Positions 54,347-63,412 of a DNA stretch of 64,000 nucleotides are shown here, one piece after another (within the stretch, counting starts at the first letter, position 1; each line of letters begins with the position of its first letter). The translations under genes were made by a program, and so were the position numbers. The DNA comes from Martelella lutilitoris (lineage in GTDB: Bacteria; Pseudomonadota; Alphaproteobacteria; Rhizobiales; Rhizobiaceae). Below the pieces are notes generated by a model, which saw only the letters and a program-made list of their open reading frames with translations, was not told the origin of the DNA and did no database searches. Where the stretch lies: assembly GCF_016598595.1 (NCBI RefSeq), contig NZ_CP066786.1, positions 1,573,501-1,637,500 on the forward strand. Direction: 5' to 3'.

Positions 54347-54740
54347 CCCGGCATGGCATAGCCACAACGCCTGCCCGCGATATTCCGCCCGAGGTAACGC
54401 TCCCGTGCGCCTCCATCACCATGACCGAGGCCGACCAGGCCATTCACCGGCATATGTTTCCCCGACACCGCAGCTCCAAAACACGCCGAAACGGCCGGGT
54501 CGCAACAGGTACAGTGCGTAAAATGTTCATCCACGTCAGCTCCGGGATGGGCTCAAAATCGAAATCCCCATAGTCCTGCCTTCGCCGTCCGCAGGTTCCT
54601 TCCTCGGCGACTTTCGTACGCCTGACGGCACCCGAAACTCTTCACGGAAGCAGGCCGGCCGGTCGTGGAACGACCATTCCTCGCTGGGGAAGTGACCCCT
54701 GACCAATCGATTCTCTACCGTGCCGCTTGCCGCCAGGATT
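54347..54740. mobile_element. Probable non-coding end of the IS91-like remnant
   Basis: No supported gene. Near the right side a perfect hairpin GGTCGT-gga-ACGACC (54661-54675) followed by GGGAAGTGACCCC resembles the short hairpins at IS91-type element ends. The exact end cannot be fixed by eye. The next gene's stop is at 54741. Confidence 0.5.
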
Positions 54741-55664
54741 TTAGTCCTTCAGCGCTTCCAACACTTGTTCGGCCAAAGCCTTCTGCGCGCGCACGCCGCC
54801 GCTTGCAAGATAGAGCAGCCCGCCATCGGCATAGATTACCTGGTCGTTCTGCCAGGCCTTGGTGCGTGCGACGAGTTCGTTGTCGAGAAGCTGCTGCGCT
54901 GCTTCGCCTTCACGGCCGATGGCAGCGTCGCGGTCGAGCACATAGAGCCAGTCCGGATTCTGCTCCATGATATATTCGAACGAAACCGCCTGTCCGTGCG
55001 TGCCGACATCGAGCGTGTCGTCGGCCGGTTCGAAGCCATAGAGGTCATAGACGTCGCCGAAGCGTGAACCGGGGCCGAAGGCGGAAACCTTGCCGCCCGT
55101 TGTCAGCAGCACAAGTGCGGTTCCGGCATCTTCGGTCAGCCCCTGAAGCGTCTCCAGCATGGTCTCCAGGGCCGAGATCTCGGCTTCCGCCTCTTCCTGC
55201 TTGCCGAAGAGTTCACCCAGAAGCCGGGCATTGCCTTCAACGCCTTCGAGGAAAGCATCATTGGCAATCGTCAGGTCGATCGTCGGGGCGATCTTCGACA
55301 GGTCGTCGTATTTTGCCTGCGAGCGGCCGGCAACGATGATGAGATCGGGCTGCAGCGCGTTGACGGCCTCGAAATCCGGCTCGAACAACGAGCCGACCTT
55401 CTCGTAGTCATCGGAGGAAAACTCAGAAAGGGACGACGGCATCGGCGTATCCGGCACGGCTGTCACGCGCACGCCCAGTGCATCGAGCGTATCGAGCGCG
55501 GAGAGGTCGTAGACAATGACGGTCTCGGGGTTCGCTTCAACCTCGGTGCTGCCGCTTGCATGCTCGATCGTCATGGTTTCGGCAAGCGCCGGCACGGCGG
55601 CAACGGTCGGAACGATCACGATGGCGGCGACGAGCGTGGCGCGGTGGATTGCGTCGATTCTCAC
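54741..55664 (-). CDS. Siderophore ABC transporter substrate-binding protein
   Basis: A GTG at 55664, preceded by AAGGAG, gives 307 residues with a Sec signal ('AAIVIVPTVAAVPALAETM'). The mature protein has the FatB/CeuE/YclQ features 'VIVYDLSALDTLDALGV', 'EAVNALQPDLIIVAGRSQAKYDDLSKIAPTIDL' and 'SAFGPGSRFGDVYDLYGF'. It is a helical-backbone (cluster A) binding protein; catecholate or carboxylate siderophores of the petrobactin, anguibactin or vibrioferrin kind are the usual ligands. It is divergent from the permease and ATPase genes. No outer-membrane receptor or siderophore synthesis gene is in the window. Confidence 0.92.
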   Translation of the reverse strand: MRIDAIHRATLVAAIVIVPTVAAVPALAETMTIEHASGSTEVEANPETVIVYDLSALDTLDALGVRVTAVPDTPMPSSLSEFSSDDYEKVGSLFEPDFEAVNALQPDLIIVAGRSQAKYDDLSKIAPTIDLTIANDAFLEGVEGNARLLGELFGKQEEAEAEISALETMLETLQGLTEDAGTALVLLTTGGKVSAFGPGSRFGDVYDLYGFEPADDTLDVGTHGQAVSFEYIMEQNPDWLYVLDRDAAIGREGEAAQQLLDNELVARTKAWQNDQVIYADGGLLYLASGGVRAQKALAEQVLEALKD

Positions 55665-55840
55665 GGGAGACTCCTTATACTTGATTGTGTTGGTCAACAT
55701 ATTCAAAAAGAGATGGCTGGCAAGCATGTCTCTGCCGTGTCGTGCGATGGGCGCACACTTTGGCGTGAACCCGGACGCCTGTGCCATTGACCCCGGGCGA
55801 CGCGCGCCGCATAAGGCCGGGAGCTGAAAAGTAGACTTTC

Positions 55841-56794
55841 ATGATCCGCATTTTTTCCGCAATTGTTCTTGGCCTCGTTTTGTTTCTCGCAAGCCTCCTG
55901 ACGGGTGCGAGCACGCTTGGGCTTTCATCGCTGTTCGGGGCAGGGGACGGCGGACTTGTATTGCTGGCAAGCCGGCTTCCGCGCACATTGGCGCTGCTCC
56001 TTGCCGGCGGCGGACTGGCGATTGCCGGTACGATCATGCAGATGCTGGCGCAGAACCGGTTCGTCGAACCGTCCACGGCCGGCACGGTGGAATCCGCTGC
56101 CCTCGGCATGCTGACGGCGGCCCTGTTCTTTCCCGGAATGCCGGTGATCGGCAAAATGTTGCTGGCGGCCATTTTTGCGATGGCCGGCACAGCGCTGTTC
56201 CTCAGGCTGGTGCGGCAAATTCCGGCGCGCGCGGTATTGATGGTGCCGCTGACCGGCATCATGCTGGGCGGCGTCATTTCCGCGATCGCCAGCTTTATTG
56301 CCTATCGCTATGACCTGCTGCAGTCGCTCGGCGCCTGGACCAACGGTGATTTTTCGATGGTCCTGCGCGGTCGTTATGAACTGCTGTGGATTTCCTTCGG
56401 CCTCGGTGTTGTCGCCTACGTCACCGCGGCGAGGTTTACGCTTGCCGGTCTCGGTGAGGCCGTGGCCATATCGACCGGGCTCAACTACCGCCGTGCCATG
56501 CTGACGGGGCTTTCCATCGTCTCGCTGATTTCGGCATCGGTGGTCGTCACCGTCGGCTCGATCCCCTTTGTCGGTCTGATCGTGCCCAACGTCGTCAGCC
56601 TGGTGATGGGCGACAACCTGCGGCGCACACTGCCGTGGATTGCCTATAGCGGGGCGGTGCTGGTGCTTGCCTGCGATATCGCCGGTCGCCTGATCATTGC
56701 GCCATACGAAATTCCCGTCGGCACGATGATGGGCGTGTTCGGCTCGGCGATCTTCCTCTATCTTCTCCTGCGGCAGGAAGCGCATGCACGCTGA
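55841..56794 (+). CDS. Siderophore ABC transporter permease 1 (FecCD family)
   Basis: The 317-residue product has about nine to ten membrane helices and the FecCD motifs 'RLPRTLALLLAGGGLAIAGTIMQMLAQNRFVEPSTAGTVESAALGML' and 'VGSIPFVGLIVPNVVSLVMGDN'. The 'RLPRT' start of helix 2 and the 'P-F-V-G-L-I-V-P' loop are diagnostic. It overlaps the second permease gene by 11 bases. With the FatB-like protein and the ATPase it forms a full inner-membrane importer. Confidence 0.93.
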   Translation: MIRIFSAIVLGLVLFLASLLTGASTLGLSSLFGAGDGGLVLLASRLPRTLALLLAGGGLAIAGTIMQMLAQNRFVEPSTAGTVESAALGMLTAALFFPGMPVIGKMLLAAIFAMAGTALFLRLVRQIPARAVLMVPLTGIMLGGVISAIASFIAYRYDLLQSLGAWTNGDFSMVLRGRYELLWISFGLGVVAYVTAARFTLAGLGEAVAISTGLNYRRAMLTGLSIVSLISASVVVTVGSIPFVGLIVPNVVSLVMGDNLRRTLPWIAYSGAVLVLACDIAGRLIIAPYEIPVGTMMGVFGSAIFLYLLLRQEAHAR

Positions 56795-57752
56795 TCAAAG
56801 AGGCCGCAAAAGCGCACTGATCATCGCCGGGCTGGCTGCCCTGGCGCTCGTGTCGACCGTTGCCTTCATGACGCTTGGCGCCCGCGGCAACTGGTCCTTC
56901 GTGCTTGGCTTTCGCGGCGTCAAGCTTGCGGCCCTGCTGCTGGTTGCCTATGCGATTGCAGTCTCCACCGTGCTGTTCCAGACCATTGTCGGCAACCGCA
57001 TCCTGACGCCCTCGATCATGGGGTTTGATGTGCTCTATATCCTGCTGCAGACGTTTTTAGTGTTCGCGCTCGGGGCAGGCGGGCTCAATGCCATCGATCA
57101 ACGCGTGATGTTCGTGCTCGAGGCTGCGGTCATGAGCGGCTTTGCATTGCTGCTGTTTCGCTGGCTGTTTTCCGGCGCCGCCCGCAGCATTCATCTTGTC
57201 ATGCTTGTCGGTATCCTGTTCGGGGGTCTCTTTCGCAGCCTTTCCGCCTTCATGCAGCGGTTGATCGACCCGACCGATTTCGTGGTGTTGCAGGACCGGT
57301 TCTTTGCAAGCTTCAACACCGCCAATACCGAGCTGCTCGGCATCTCTGCGGTGATCATCCTCGCCGTCTCGGTTCTCGGCTGGCGGCTTTTGCCGGACCT
57401 TGACGTGATTCTGGTAGGGCGCGAAACGGCGATTGCGCTGGGTGTATCCCACAAGCGCGTGGTGACGCTGACGCTTTTCGTCGTCACCATTCTGGTTTCG
57501 GTCGCAACCGCGCTGGTCGGGCCCGTCACATTCTTCGGCCTTCTGGTGGCAAACCTTGCCTATATGATCATGCCGGACGGGCGGCATCGCGTTGTGCTGC
57601 CGGCAGCGGTGCTGCTTGCCGCGATCACCCTTGTCGGCGGCCAGACCGTTCTGGAGCGGGTCTTTTCCTTCGGGACGGCGCTGTCCATCATCGTCGAATT
57701 TGCCGGCGGCATCTTCTTCATCTTTCTGCTTCTGCGGGGAAATCTCCGATGA
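56784..57752 (+). CDS. Siderophore ABC transporter permease 2 (FecCD family)
   Basis: The 322-residue product is the partner permease. It has 'FRGVKLAALLLVAYAIAVSTVLFQTIVGNRILTPSIMGFDVLYILLQT' and 'VGPVTFFGLLVANLAYMIMPDGRHRVVLPAAVLLAAITLVGGQ', which fit the FatC/CeuC/YclO side of the family. It starts inside the end of permease 1 and its stop overlaps the ATPase start (ATGA). Confidence 0.93.
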   Translation: MHADQRGRKSALIIAGLAALALVSTVAFMTLGARGNWSFVLGFRGVKLAALLLVAYAIAVSTVLFQTIVGNRILTPSIMGFDVLYILLQTFLVFALGAGGLNAIDQRVMFVLEAAVMSGFALLLFRWLFSGAARSIHLVMLVGILFGGLFRSLSAFMQRLIDPTDFVVLQDRFFASFNTANTELLGISAVIILAVSVLGWRLLPDLDVILVGRETAIALGVSHKRVVTLTLFVVTILVSVATALVGPVTFFGLLVANLAYMIMPDGRHRVVLPAAVLLAAITLVGGQTVLERVFSFGTALSIIVEFAGGIFFIFLLLRGNLR

Positions 57753-58507
57753 TCGCAATCAGCAATATCAAAAAAAGCTACGGCTCCACCCGCGTGCTCG
57801 ATGACGTGACGCTGACAATCCCGACAGGCGGCCTTACCAGTATCGTCGGTCCCAACGGCGCCGGTAAATCGACCCTTCTCGCTGTCGTCAGCCGGCTGAT
57901 GAAGGCGGACAGCGGCGCGGTTCGTGTCGGCGGGCTCGATATTGCGGAAACGGCTGACGATGTGCTGGCGCGCAAGCTTTCGATCATGCGCCAGGAAAAC
58001 CACATCGCAGCGCGGCTGACGGTGCGCGATCTCGTCGGGTTCGGGCGCTTTCCCTATTCGCGGGGGCGGTTGACCGCCGAAGATGCAAGCCGGATCGATG
58101 ACGCCCTCGTCTTTGCCGACCTCCAGGGGTTGTCGGACCGGTTTCTCGACCAGTTGTCCGGCGGCCAGCGGCAGCGGGCCTTCTTCGCCATGGTGCTGGC
58201 GCAGGATACCGATTACGTGCTGTTCGACGAACCGCTGAACAATCTCGATGTCAAACATGCCGTGGCGACGATGCGGTTGATCCGGCGCATGGCCCATGAA
58301 TTCGGAAAGACGGTCGTGCTGGTCGTCCACGACCTGAATTTCGCCTCCGCCTATTCGGACCGGATCATCGCCATGCGTGAAGGTCGCATCGCCGCCGAGG
58401 GGTCGCCGGCCGAAATCATCGAGGAGACGATGCTGCAAAAGGTCTTCGATACACCCTTCGTCGTACGCGATTTCAACGGCAAGCGGATTGTGGATTTCTA
58501 CAGCTAA
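57749..58507 (+). CDS. Siderophore ABC transporter ATP-binding protein
   Basis: The 252-residue ATPase has Walker A 'GPNGAGKST', Q-loop region 'SIMRQENHIAARLTVRDLVGFGRFPYSRGR', signature 'LSGGQRQRAFFAMVLAQ' and Walker B 'YVLFDEPLNNLD'. The 'RFPYSRGRLT' segment marks iron-siderophore ATPases of the FatE/YclP kind. Its stop overlaps the stop of the leftward recombinase fragment by four bases. Confidence 0.94.
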   Translation: MIAISNIKKSYGSTRVLDDVTLTIPTGGLTSIVGPNGAGKSTLLAVVSRLMKADSGAVRVGGLDIAETADDVLARKLSIMRQENHIAARLTVRDLVGFGRFPYSRGRLTAEDASRIDDALVFADLQGLSDRFLDQLSGGQRQRAFFAMVLAQDTDYVLFDEPLNNLDVKHAVATMRLIRRMAHEFGKTVVLVVHDLNFASAYSDRIIAMREGRIAAEGSPAEIIEETMLQKVFDTPFVVRDFNGKRIVDFYS

Positions 58508-58965
58508 AATTCATGCCAGTGCGATGGGTTCACCCATTCATCGACCAATCGTGCGTATTGCCGGGTGCCCAAGTGACCGGCAGGATCGACCCGACTGGGG
58601 AAAGCGTAGTCGTCAACAGTTCCACCTCTTCGCTCCAACCAGGCGAGCAAGCTCGCTCTCACGTCCGCTGTGATCTCAAACTGAACCGGTCGGCCGGTTT
58701 TCTGCTGAACCACCATGGCGCGGGTCCGGATCGACGACCCTGAAACCAGCGTACCGATCTTGATCTTGACGAGATCACAGCCTCGAAGCTTGCTGTCTAT
58801 GGCGAGATCAAACAGGGCGCGATCACGCATTCGCCCTTCGCGATCGAGAAAGAAGCGGATCGCCCAGATCTGGCGCTGCTTCAGGGGTTTCTTAACACCG
58901 ACCATTCGTCCGGCGTTCCATGCAGGCCTGCCGCAAGCGGCTGGATCATACTGTGCTATTCCCAT
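58504..58965 (-). pseudogene. Tyrosine recombinase fragment lacking catalytic C-terminus
   Basis: From the ATG at 58965 the frame begins MGIAQYDPAACGRPAWNAGRM and continues with 'RQIWAIRFFLDREGRMRDRALFDLAIDSKLRGCDLVKIKIG', a well-known integrase family of proteobacterial islands. It carries the first catalytic Arg ('SKLRGCDL'). After 'LVDEWV' at about 58532 the homology stops and eight unrelated residues lead to a stop. The HxxR and the Tyr nucleophile are missing, so it is inactive. It marks the right edge of the siderophore block. Confidence 0.85.
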
Positions 58966-59150
58966 GTTGATACTCCTTCGGCCACCATTGTCCGCCAGGA
59001 GAATAGGCGAACATGATAAACCCAACGGGGCCGACAACGGACTGACGGCTGCTGGTTTTCCAAAAGACGATAGCCGGCGCCCGTCAGGGGAGGCCACGTG
59101 TCAGGCGGTTCGTGGCGGACGGAAAATATCTTGAACGAAGCTGAAAGCGA

Positions 59151-60077
59151 CTAGACGAATTCAGGCAGAAGTTTTCTGGCTGCACTGCGAATACGCGCAA
59201 TGTCTGCGGCCGGTACGCCGTCGAAGGGCCACATCATGGCGGCGCCTATCCGCGTCCAGCCGCCGGCGACGGCCATTGCCTTGTCGACTGCATTGCCGAA
59301 ATAGCCCCTTGCCAGCAGAGGTCTGATGACCTCACCCATGAAGGCGGAAATGCGCTTTTCGAGGTCCATTGCCCCCTCCGGGTCGTTGGAGCATTGGCGC
59401 GCCCACGCAACGGCAGCTGCGGGATTGAGGCAGGCCATGTTCGAATAAGAGCCGTGCGCGCCCATCTGTGTGCCGCTGGCATAGAAATGCCCGGGGATGA
59501 ACACCGAAATTCTCTTCAGAACCGGAGCCATAGCGTGATACCAGTTTTCGTCGCCGCCAGCGCATTTGAGGCCAGCTAGCTGCGGCACCTCCAGGGTCAG
59601 CATGGCGAGCGTATCGGGCGAAAGCACCGTTTTGGCGTGCGGCGGATTGTAGAGCACCAGCGCAACGTCCTCAGCGGCGCTGGCACACCCCTTAAGGAAG
59701 CGCAACACCTCTTCCTCACGCATCGGCGTCCAGTCCGGCAGGGTGACCTGGATGGCCAACGGCGCGAGAGCGCGCGCGGCTGCAAGACGCAGAAGGGTGC
59801 CCTGCGGCATCGGGTGTGATGCACCGATTTGAAATGGCAGCCCAACCCGCCGCGCGGAAACCGCAGTGGCGCTCGCCACGGAAACGAACTGATCCTCGGT
59901 TTGGCAGTGGAATTCCGTCGTCGTGCCATTGCAGTAGATGCCGTCGACGCCGGCAGCGGCTAAGGCTTCCACCTGAGCTTCTATCGATTCGAGGCAGGGC
60001 ACTCCGTCTGCGCCGACATCCAGCATGACGGTGGCCCAGACGCCACGGATTTGCTCTGATGCGGTTAGCCCAGCCAT
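59151..60077 (-). CDS. DapA/NanA-superfamily aldolase 1
   Basis: The 308-residue product is a class I aldolase of the dihydrodipicolinate synthase / N-acetylneuraminate lyase superfamily. The Schiff-base lysine is Lys171 ('LAGLKCAGGDENW') and the proton-relay Tyr is Tyr143 ('LVLYNPPHAK'). The substrate-carboxylate motif is 'NGTTTEF' in place of the usual GTTGE, so the substrate differs from those of DapA. It overlaps the second aldolase gene by 13 bases, both leftward. Likely role is retro-aldol cleavage of a keto-deoxy sugar acid or similar compound imported by the TRAP system next door. Confidence 0.88.
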   Translation of the reverse strand: MAGLTASEQIRGVWATVMLDVGADGVPCLESIEAQVEALAAAGVDGIYCNGTTTEFHCQTEDQFVSVASATAVSARRVGLPFQIGASHPMPQGTLLRLAAARALAPLAIQVTLPDWTPMREEEVLRFLKGCASAAEDVALVLYNPPHAKTVLSPDTLAMLTLEVPQLAGLKCAGGDENWYHAMAPVLKRISVFIPGHFYASGTQMGAHGSYSNMACLNPAAAVAWARQCSNDPEGAMDLEKRISAFMGEVIRPLLARGYFGNAVDKAMAVAGGWTRIGAAMMWPFDGVPAADIARIRSAARKLLPEFV

Positions 60078-60973
60078 TTGGCCACCTCCGGCCGCTTCAG
60101 GAATGCAGCGATGCGTGCTTCCGGATCCCGACCGCGCAAGGCCATGGGCGCACGCGACGGGCCGATGTCGATTCCGTGCAGGCGGAAAGCGGCCTTGACC
60201 CCGGGCATGACGCCGACCTCGGCTAGAATCTCAACGAATTGCTGTGAGATTCCCTGGAGTTCACGGGCCCGCGCGATATCGGAACGTTCGATGGCATTCG
60301 CGATCTCGACATAGAGCCCGCCGAGCAGGTTGTAGGTGGTGCCGATGCCGCCGTCGGACCCGAGCGTGGCCGCTGCTGCATAAACCTCGTCGAAGCCGAA
60401 ATAAAAGACAGATTCAGGCCGCGCGCGGCGCAGCGACGCGAACTTGAAAAGATCCATCGAGGAGAATTTCAGACCGGCGACGCCCCTGAGGTCAAGGATG
60501 CGAACAAGGAGATCGAACGGAAGCGGGCGGCCGGTCCGGACCGGGATTTCGTAAACGATGAGGGGCAGCGCAGTCGCCTCAGACAGCGCCTCATAATAGG
60601 CGAAAATCTCGTCATCGGAAAACGGATATGAGTGCGGCGGCAGCGCTGAAAGGGCATGATAGCCCAGCGACTCCGCTCGTCTTGCCAGCGCGATCGAATG
60701 GGCGAGCGAGGGCAGGCCGACATGGGCGATCAAGGTCGCGTCATGGCCTCTGGCATCTTCGGCGACGATGCCGAGTTGGTCGCTCAGGGCAGCGCTTTCC
60801 AGCAGTCCGGACTCACCACTGCTGCCGGCGACATAGAGGCCGTTCAGCCCCTGTGAGAGCACATAGGTATTTAGTGCGCGTTGGCGCTCTGGCGAAAATG
60901 CGCCGTCCTTGTCCATCGCCGTCAAAAGAGCAGCATACATGCCGCCAAGTCTTTTCGTCATTTCGAGGTCCAT
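60065..60973 (-). CDS. DapA/NanA-superfamily aldolase 2
   Basis: From the ATG at 60973 the product is 302 residues, the normal length. Lys169 ('GVAGLKFSSMDL') and Tyr141 ('LIVYEIPVRTG') are the catalytic pair, and 'VAGSSGESGLL' is the carboxylate-binding loop. Its closest general pattern is N-acetylneuraminate lyase-like. A longer frame to a TTG at 61054 would cover the inverted repeat and lacks support. Two paralogous aldolases in one operon suggest that they act on two epimers or successive intermediates. Confidence 0.88.
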   Translation of the reverse strand: MDLEMTKRLGGMYAALLTAMDKDGAFSPERQRALNTYVLSQGLNGLYVAGSSGESGLLESAALSDQLGIVAEDARGHDATLIAHVGLPSLAHSIALARRAESLGYHALSALPPHSYPFSDDEIFAYYEALSEATALPLIVYEIPVRTGRPLPFDLLVRILDLRGVAGLKFSSMDLFKFASLRRARPESVFYFGFDEVYAAAATLGSDGGIGTTYNLLGGLYVEIANAIERSDIARARELQGISQQFVEILAEVGVMPGVKAAFRLHGIDIGPSRAPMALRGRDPEARIAAFLKRPEVAKWLG

Positions 60974-60988
60974 TACGTCTAGAGATCC

Positions 60989-61010
60989 GCCCGATCTTAC
61001 CAAATCGGGC
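60989..61010. promoter_or_regulatory. Inverted repeat upstream of aldolase 2
   Basis: GCCCGAT (60989-60995) and ATCGGGC (61004-61010) flank CTTACCAA, 16 bases upstream of the aldolase start. CTTACCAAA occurs again at 61090-61098, just downstream of the opposite promoter. A regulator site, probably for the adjacent GntR protein, is likely; an mRNA hairpin is the alternative. Confidence 0.5.
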
Positions 61011-61047
61011 TCCAAGCATGACTTCTGTGTGCCAGAGTCATTTTGGT

Positions 61048-61076
61048 TTGACAATAAATATTTTATTTCATACTAA
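61048..61076 (+). promoter_or_regulatory. Promoter of gntR-TRAP operon
   Basis: TTGACA (61048-61053), a 17-base AT-rich spacer and TACTAA (61071-61076) make a near-consensus sigma-70 promoter. Transcription would begin near 61083, just before the CTTACCAAA site at 61090, so a bound repressor would block it. Confidence 0.6.
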
Positions 61077-61143
61077 ATCGAAAAATGGACTTACCAAAAT
61101 GATTTTTCAGTTAGACAGAGATATGGGAGCGGAGGGAAATTTG

Positions 61144-61896
61144 GTGTTTTCAGCGCTTCAGGATGACGATGGAACTCCGCGCCAGGCAGCGCAGGCGATT
61201 GCTGATGCCCTGATCGGCGAGATCATTCGTGGTGAGATCGCCGTCGGTGATCCGCTTCCCACGGAGCGTGACCTCTGCGTCCGTTTCGATGCCTCGCGCC
61301 CGACAGTGCGCGAGGCTTTGGCCATGATGCAGCTGCGCGGCTATCTCAGCGGTGGCGGTGGGCGCCGACCGCGCGCTGCTTCCCCCTCGCTCAGCGATGT
61401 CCTGCGTGGTGCTGGTGGCGTTATTCGCGAAATCCTTGGAGACGCCGAAAGTATCGCCCATCTCGAACAGACCCGCGGTTTTATCGAGATCGGCGCCGTT
61501 CGCGAGGCAACTATCAGAGCAGACAATGCGCAAATCAGAAGGATCCATGCAGCCGTTGAGGCCAATGAGGCCGCGATCGGTACGCCAGCTTTTCCTGGTA
61601 CCGATATCGCCTTCCATCGCGCGCTGGTCTCAGTGGTCGATAACCCCATCATCCTGACGCTGCACGATCTGTTCGTTTCAGAGCTGCTCGCCCGCCGCCC
61701 GCCGGATCCGGATCAGAAAGCTCATGATCGCCTGGTCTTCGGGGAACACCAGGCGATTTTCCAGGCGATGATCGATGCCGATGTCGTTCGCGCCACCGAC
61801 ATCATGGAGCACCACATGCGGCGCTCCTACCGATCGCGGCTTTTTTCCCGGCGCTTAGCCGCCGGCGAAGGATCGACCGAACGAACCGAGTCATAA
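61144..61896 (+). CDS. GntR-family (FCD) transcriptional regulator
   Basis: A GTG at 61144 follows GGAGGG by seven bases and gives 250 residues; ATGs at 61099 and 61123 are in frame but have weaker ribosome-binding sites. The N-terminal winged helix is 'AIADALIGEIIRGEIAVGDPLPTERDLCVRFDASRPTVREALAMMQLRGYL'. The FCD ligand domain (about residues 85-235) contains metal-binding positions in 'DIAFHRALVSV', 'GEHQAIFQAM' and 'MEHHMRRSY'. It lies between the aldolase genes and the TRAP genes and probably senses a sugar acid that all of them handle. Confidence 0.9.
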   Translation: MFSALQDDDGTPRQAAQAIADALIGEIIRGEIAVGDPLPTERDLCVRFDASRPTVREALAMMQLRGYLSGGGGRRPRAASPSLSDVLRGAGGVIREILGDAESIAHLEQTRGFIEIGAVREATIRADNAQIRRIHAAVEANEAAIGTPAFPGTDIAFHRALVSVVDNPIILTLHDLFVSELLARRPPDPDQKAHDRLVFGEHQAIFQAMIDADVVRATDIMEHHMRRSYRSRLFSRRLAAGEGSTERTES

Positions 61897-61917
61897 AAAT
61901 ACCAAAAGGAGGAAAAC

Positions 61918-62877
61918 ATGAAATTCAATAGATTGCTCGCCGCTGCCGCGGTCATGGCCGTGATGGTGGGCACCGCCGAAGCGCGCGAACTGTCGATGGG
62001 ATCCCAAGACAACGAGAACTCCAACCTGTACAAGGGCATGGTGGCGTTCCAGGAAAAACTGGCAGAGGTTTCGGGTGGTGAATTGACCGTGAAGCTGTTT
62101 CCGGCGTCCCAGCTTGGTGACTTCAAGGCGATGGTCGCCATGCTTCAGGCCGGCGAACTCGACCTGGCCACAACCGGCTATCCGGACATGTCCTATGTTA
62201 TTCCTGAACTCAAGCTTATCGGCGCGCCATATGTCGTGAGCGATTTCCCGGAACTCGAAAGGATCGTCAATGGCCCTTGGGGTCAGAAGATGGAAGCCAA
62301 GTTCGAGGACGAAGGCGTAAAAGTCGTCGATCTTTGGTACTACGGCACGCGTCAGACAACCGCCAACCGGCCAATCAACGCCATGGATGACCTCAAGGGC
62401 CTGAGGATGCGCACACCGAACGTGCCGTTCCTCATCGCCTATGCCAAGGCTGTCGGCGCAACACCGGCGCCGGTGGCCTTCGCGGAGGTCTATCTCGCCC
62501 TGCAGACCAATCAGGTCGATGCCGAAGAGAACCCGCTGCCCACGATCGAGGCGATGAAGTTCTACGAGGTGCAGAGCGCCATCGCGATTACCAACCACTT
62601 TATTGCATCCCAGGCGATTCAGGTGTCCCTCGACACATGGGACAGCCTCAACGAGCAGGAACAGGGCTGGGTCGTCGAGGCTGCCAAGGCCGGCGGCGAG
62701 GTCAACGACGAACTGACCTTTTCCTCCGAGGCAAGTCTTATGTCCAAGTTCAAGGATCTCGGACTGACCATCACCGAGCCCGACCTGACTCCGTTCCGTG
62801 CCGCCATGCAGCCCTATTATGATGAACTCGAAGTTGAGTTCGGCAAGGGTGCTATCGCAGAAGTGCGTGGCGAATAG
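61918..62877 (+). CDS. TRAP substrate-binding protein (DctP family)
   Basis: The 319-residue product starts with a Sec signal (MKFNRLLAAAAVMAVMVGTAEA) behind a strong AAGGAGG. The mature part has the DctP order: 'NLYKGMVAFQEKLAEVSGGELTVKLFPASQLGDFKAMVAMLQAGELDLATTG', 'MDDLKGLRMRTPNVPFLIAYAKAVGATPAPVAFAEVYLALQTNQVDAEENPLPTI'. The Arg in 'LRMRTP' is the carboxylate-binding residue of the family, so the ligand is an organic or sugar acid. Confidence 0.94.
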   Translation: MKFNRLLAAAAVMAVMVGTAEARELSMGSQDNENSNLYKGMVAFQEKLAEVSGGELTVKLFPASQLGDFKAMVAMLQAGELDLATTGYPDMSYVIPELKLIGAPYVVSDFPELERIVNGPWGQKMEAKFEDEGVKVVDLWYYGTRQTTANRPINAMDDLKGLRMRTPNVPFLIAYAKAVGATPAPVAFAEVYLALQTNQVDAEENPLPTIEAMKFYEVQSAIAITNHFIASQAIQVSLDTWDSLNEQEQGWVVEAAKAGGEVNDELTFSSEASLMSKFKDLGLTITEPDLTPFRAAMQPYYDELEVEFGKGAIAEVRGE

Positions 62878-62935
62878 GATTTGGCGCGGTCGGCGCGAGC
62901 CGGCCGCGCCGTTATTCCAGTGCGGAGGAGCAAAC

Positions 62936-63412
62936 ATGAAGCCGCGGAGCATCTACAGCCCGGAAGGCATCGCCGCGACCTTGATCTTTTGCGGTCTTAT
63001 CGTCGTGCTTTTGATACAGATCCTTGGGCGAACGCCATTATTCACCGGGCCTATCTGGACCGAGGAACTGGCACGGTGGCTTTGGGTCTGGATGGCCTTT
63101 ATCGGCATCGCCGAGGCAGAGCGCACCAATAGCCAGCTCCGCATGGACCTGTTCGGCTCGATGCTCGGTACGCGCGGGCGCAAGATCCTGTTCACGCTCA
63201 TCGATCTAGCCTATCTCGGCGTCGTGCTGAACCTCGTCCGGATCGGCTATTTCACCGTGCTTAGAACCTGGCGCAATGAGAGCGTGACGCTGTCATTGCC
63301 CGATGGTGCATTGTATCTCGCCGCCCTCATCGGTCTTGTCCTCGTCGCCTGGCGCGTGACCTTCCGCCTGATCGGGCTTTTCCGTCGAGACGAAGAAGGG
63401 CTGGCATCATGA
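62936..63412 (+). CDS. TRAP transporter small membrane subunit (DctQ)
   Basis: The ATG at 62936 (GGAGGAG upstream) gives 158 residues with four membrane helices. The family segment 'WTEELARWLWVWMAFIGIAEAERTNSQLRMDLFGSMLG' lies between helices 1 and 3. It overlaps the DctM gene by four bases. Confidence 0.9.
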   Translation: MKPRSIYSPEGIAATLIFCGLIVVLLIQILGRTPLFTGPIWTEELARWLWVWMAFIGIAEAERTNSQLRMDLFGSMLGTRGRKILFTLIDLAYLGVVLNLVRIGYFTVLRTWRNESVTLSLPDGALYLAALIGLVLVAWRVTFRLIGLFRRDEEGLAS

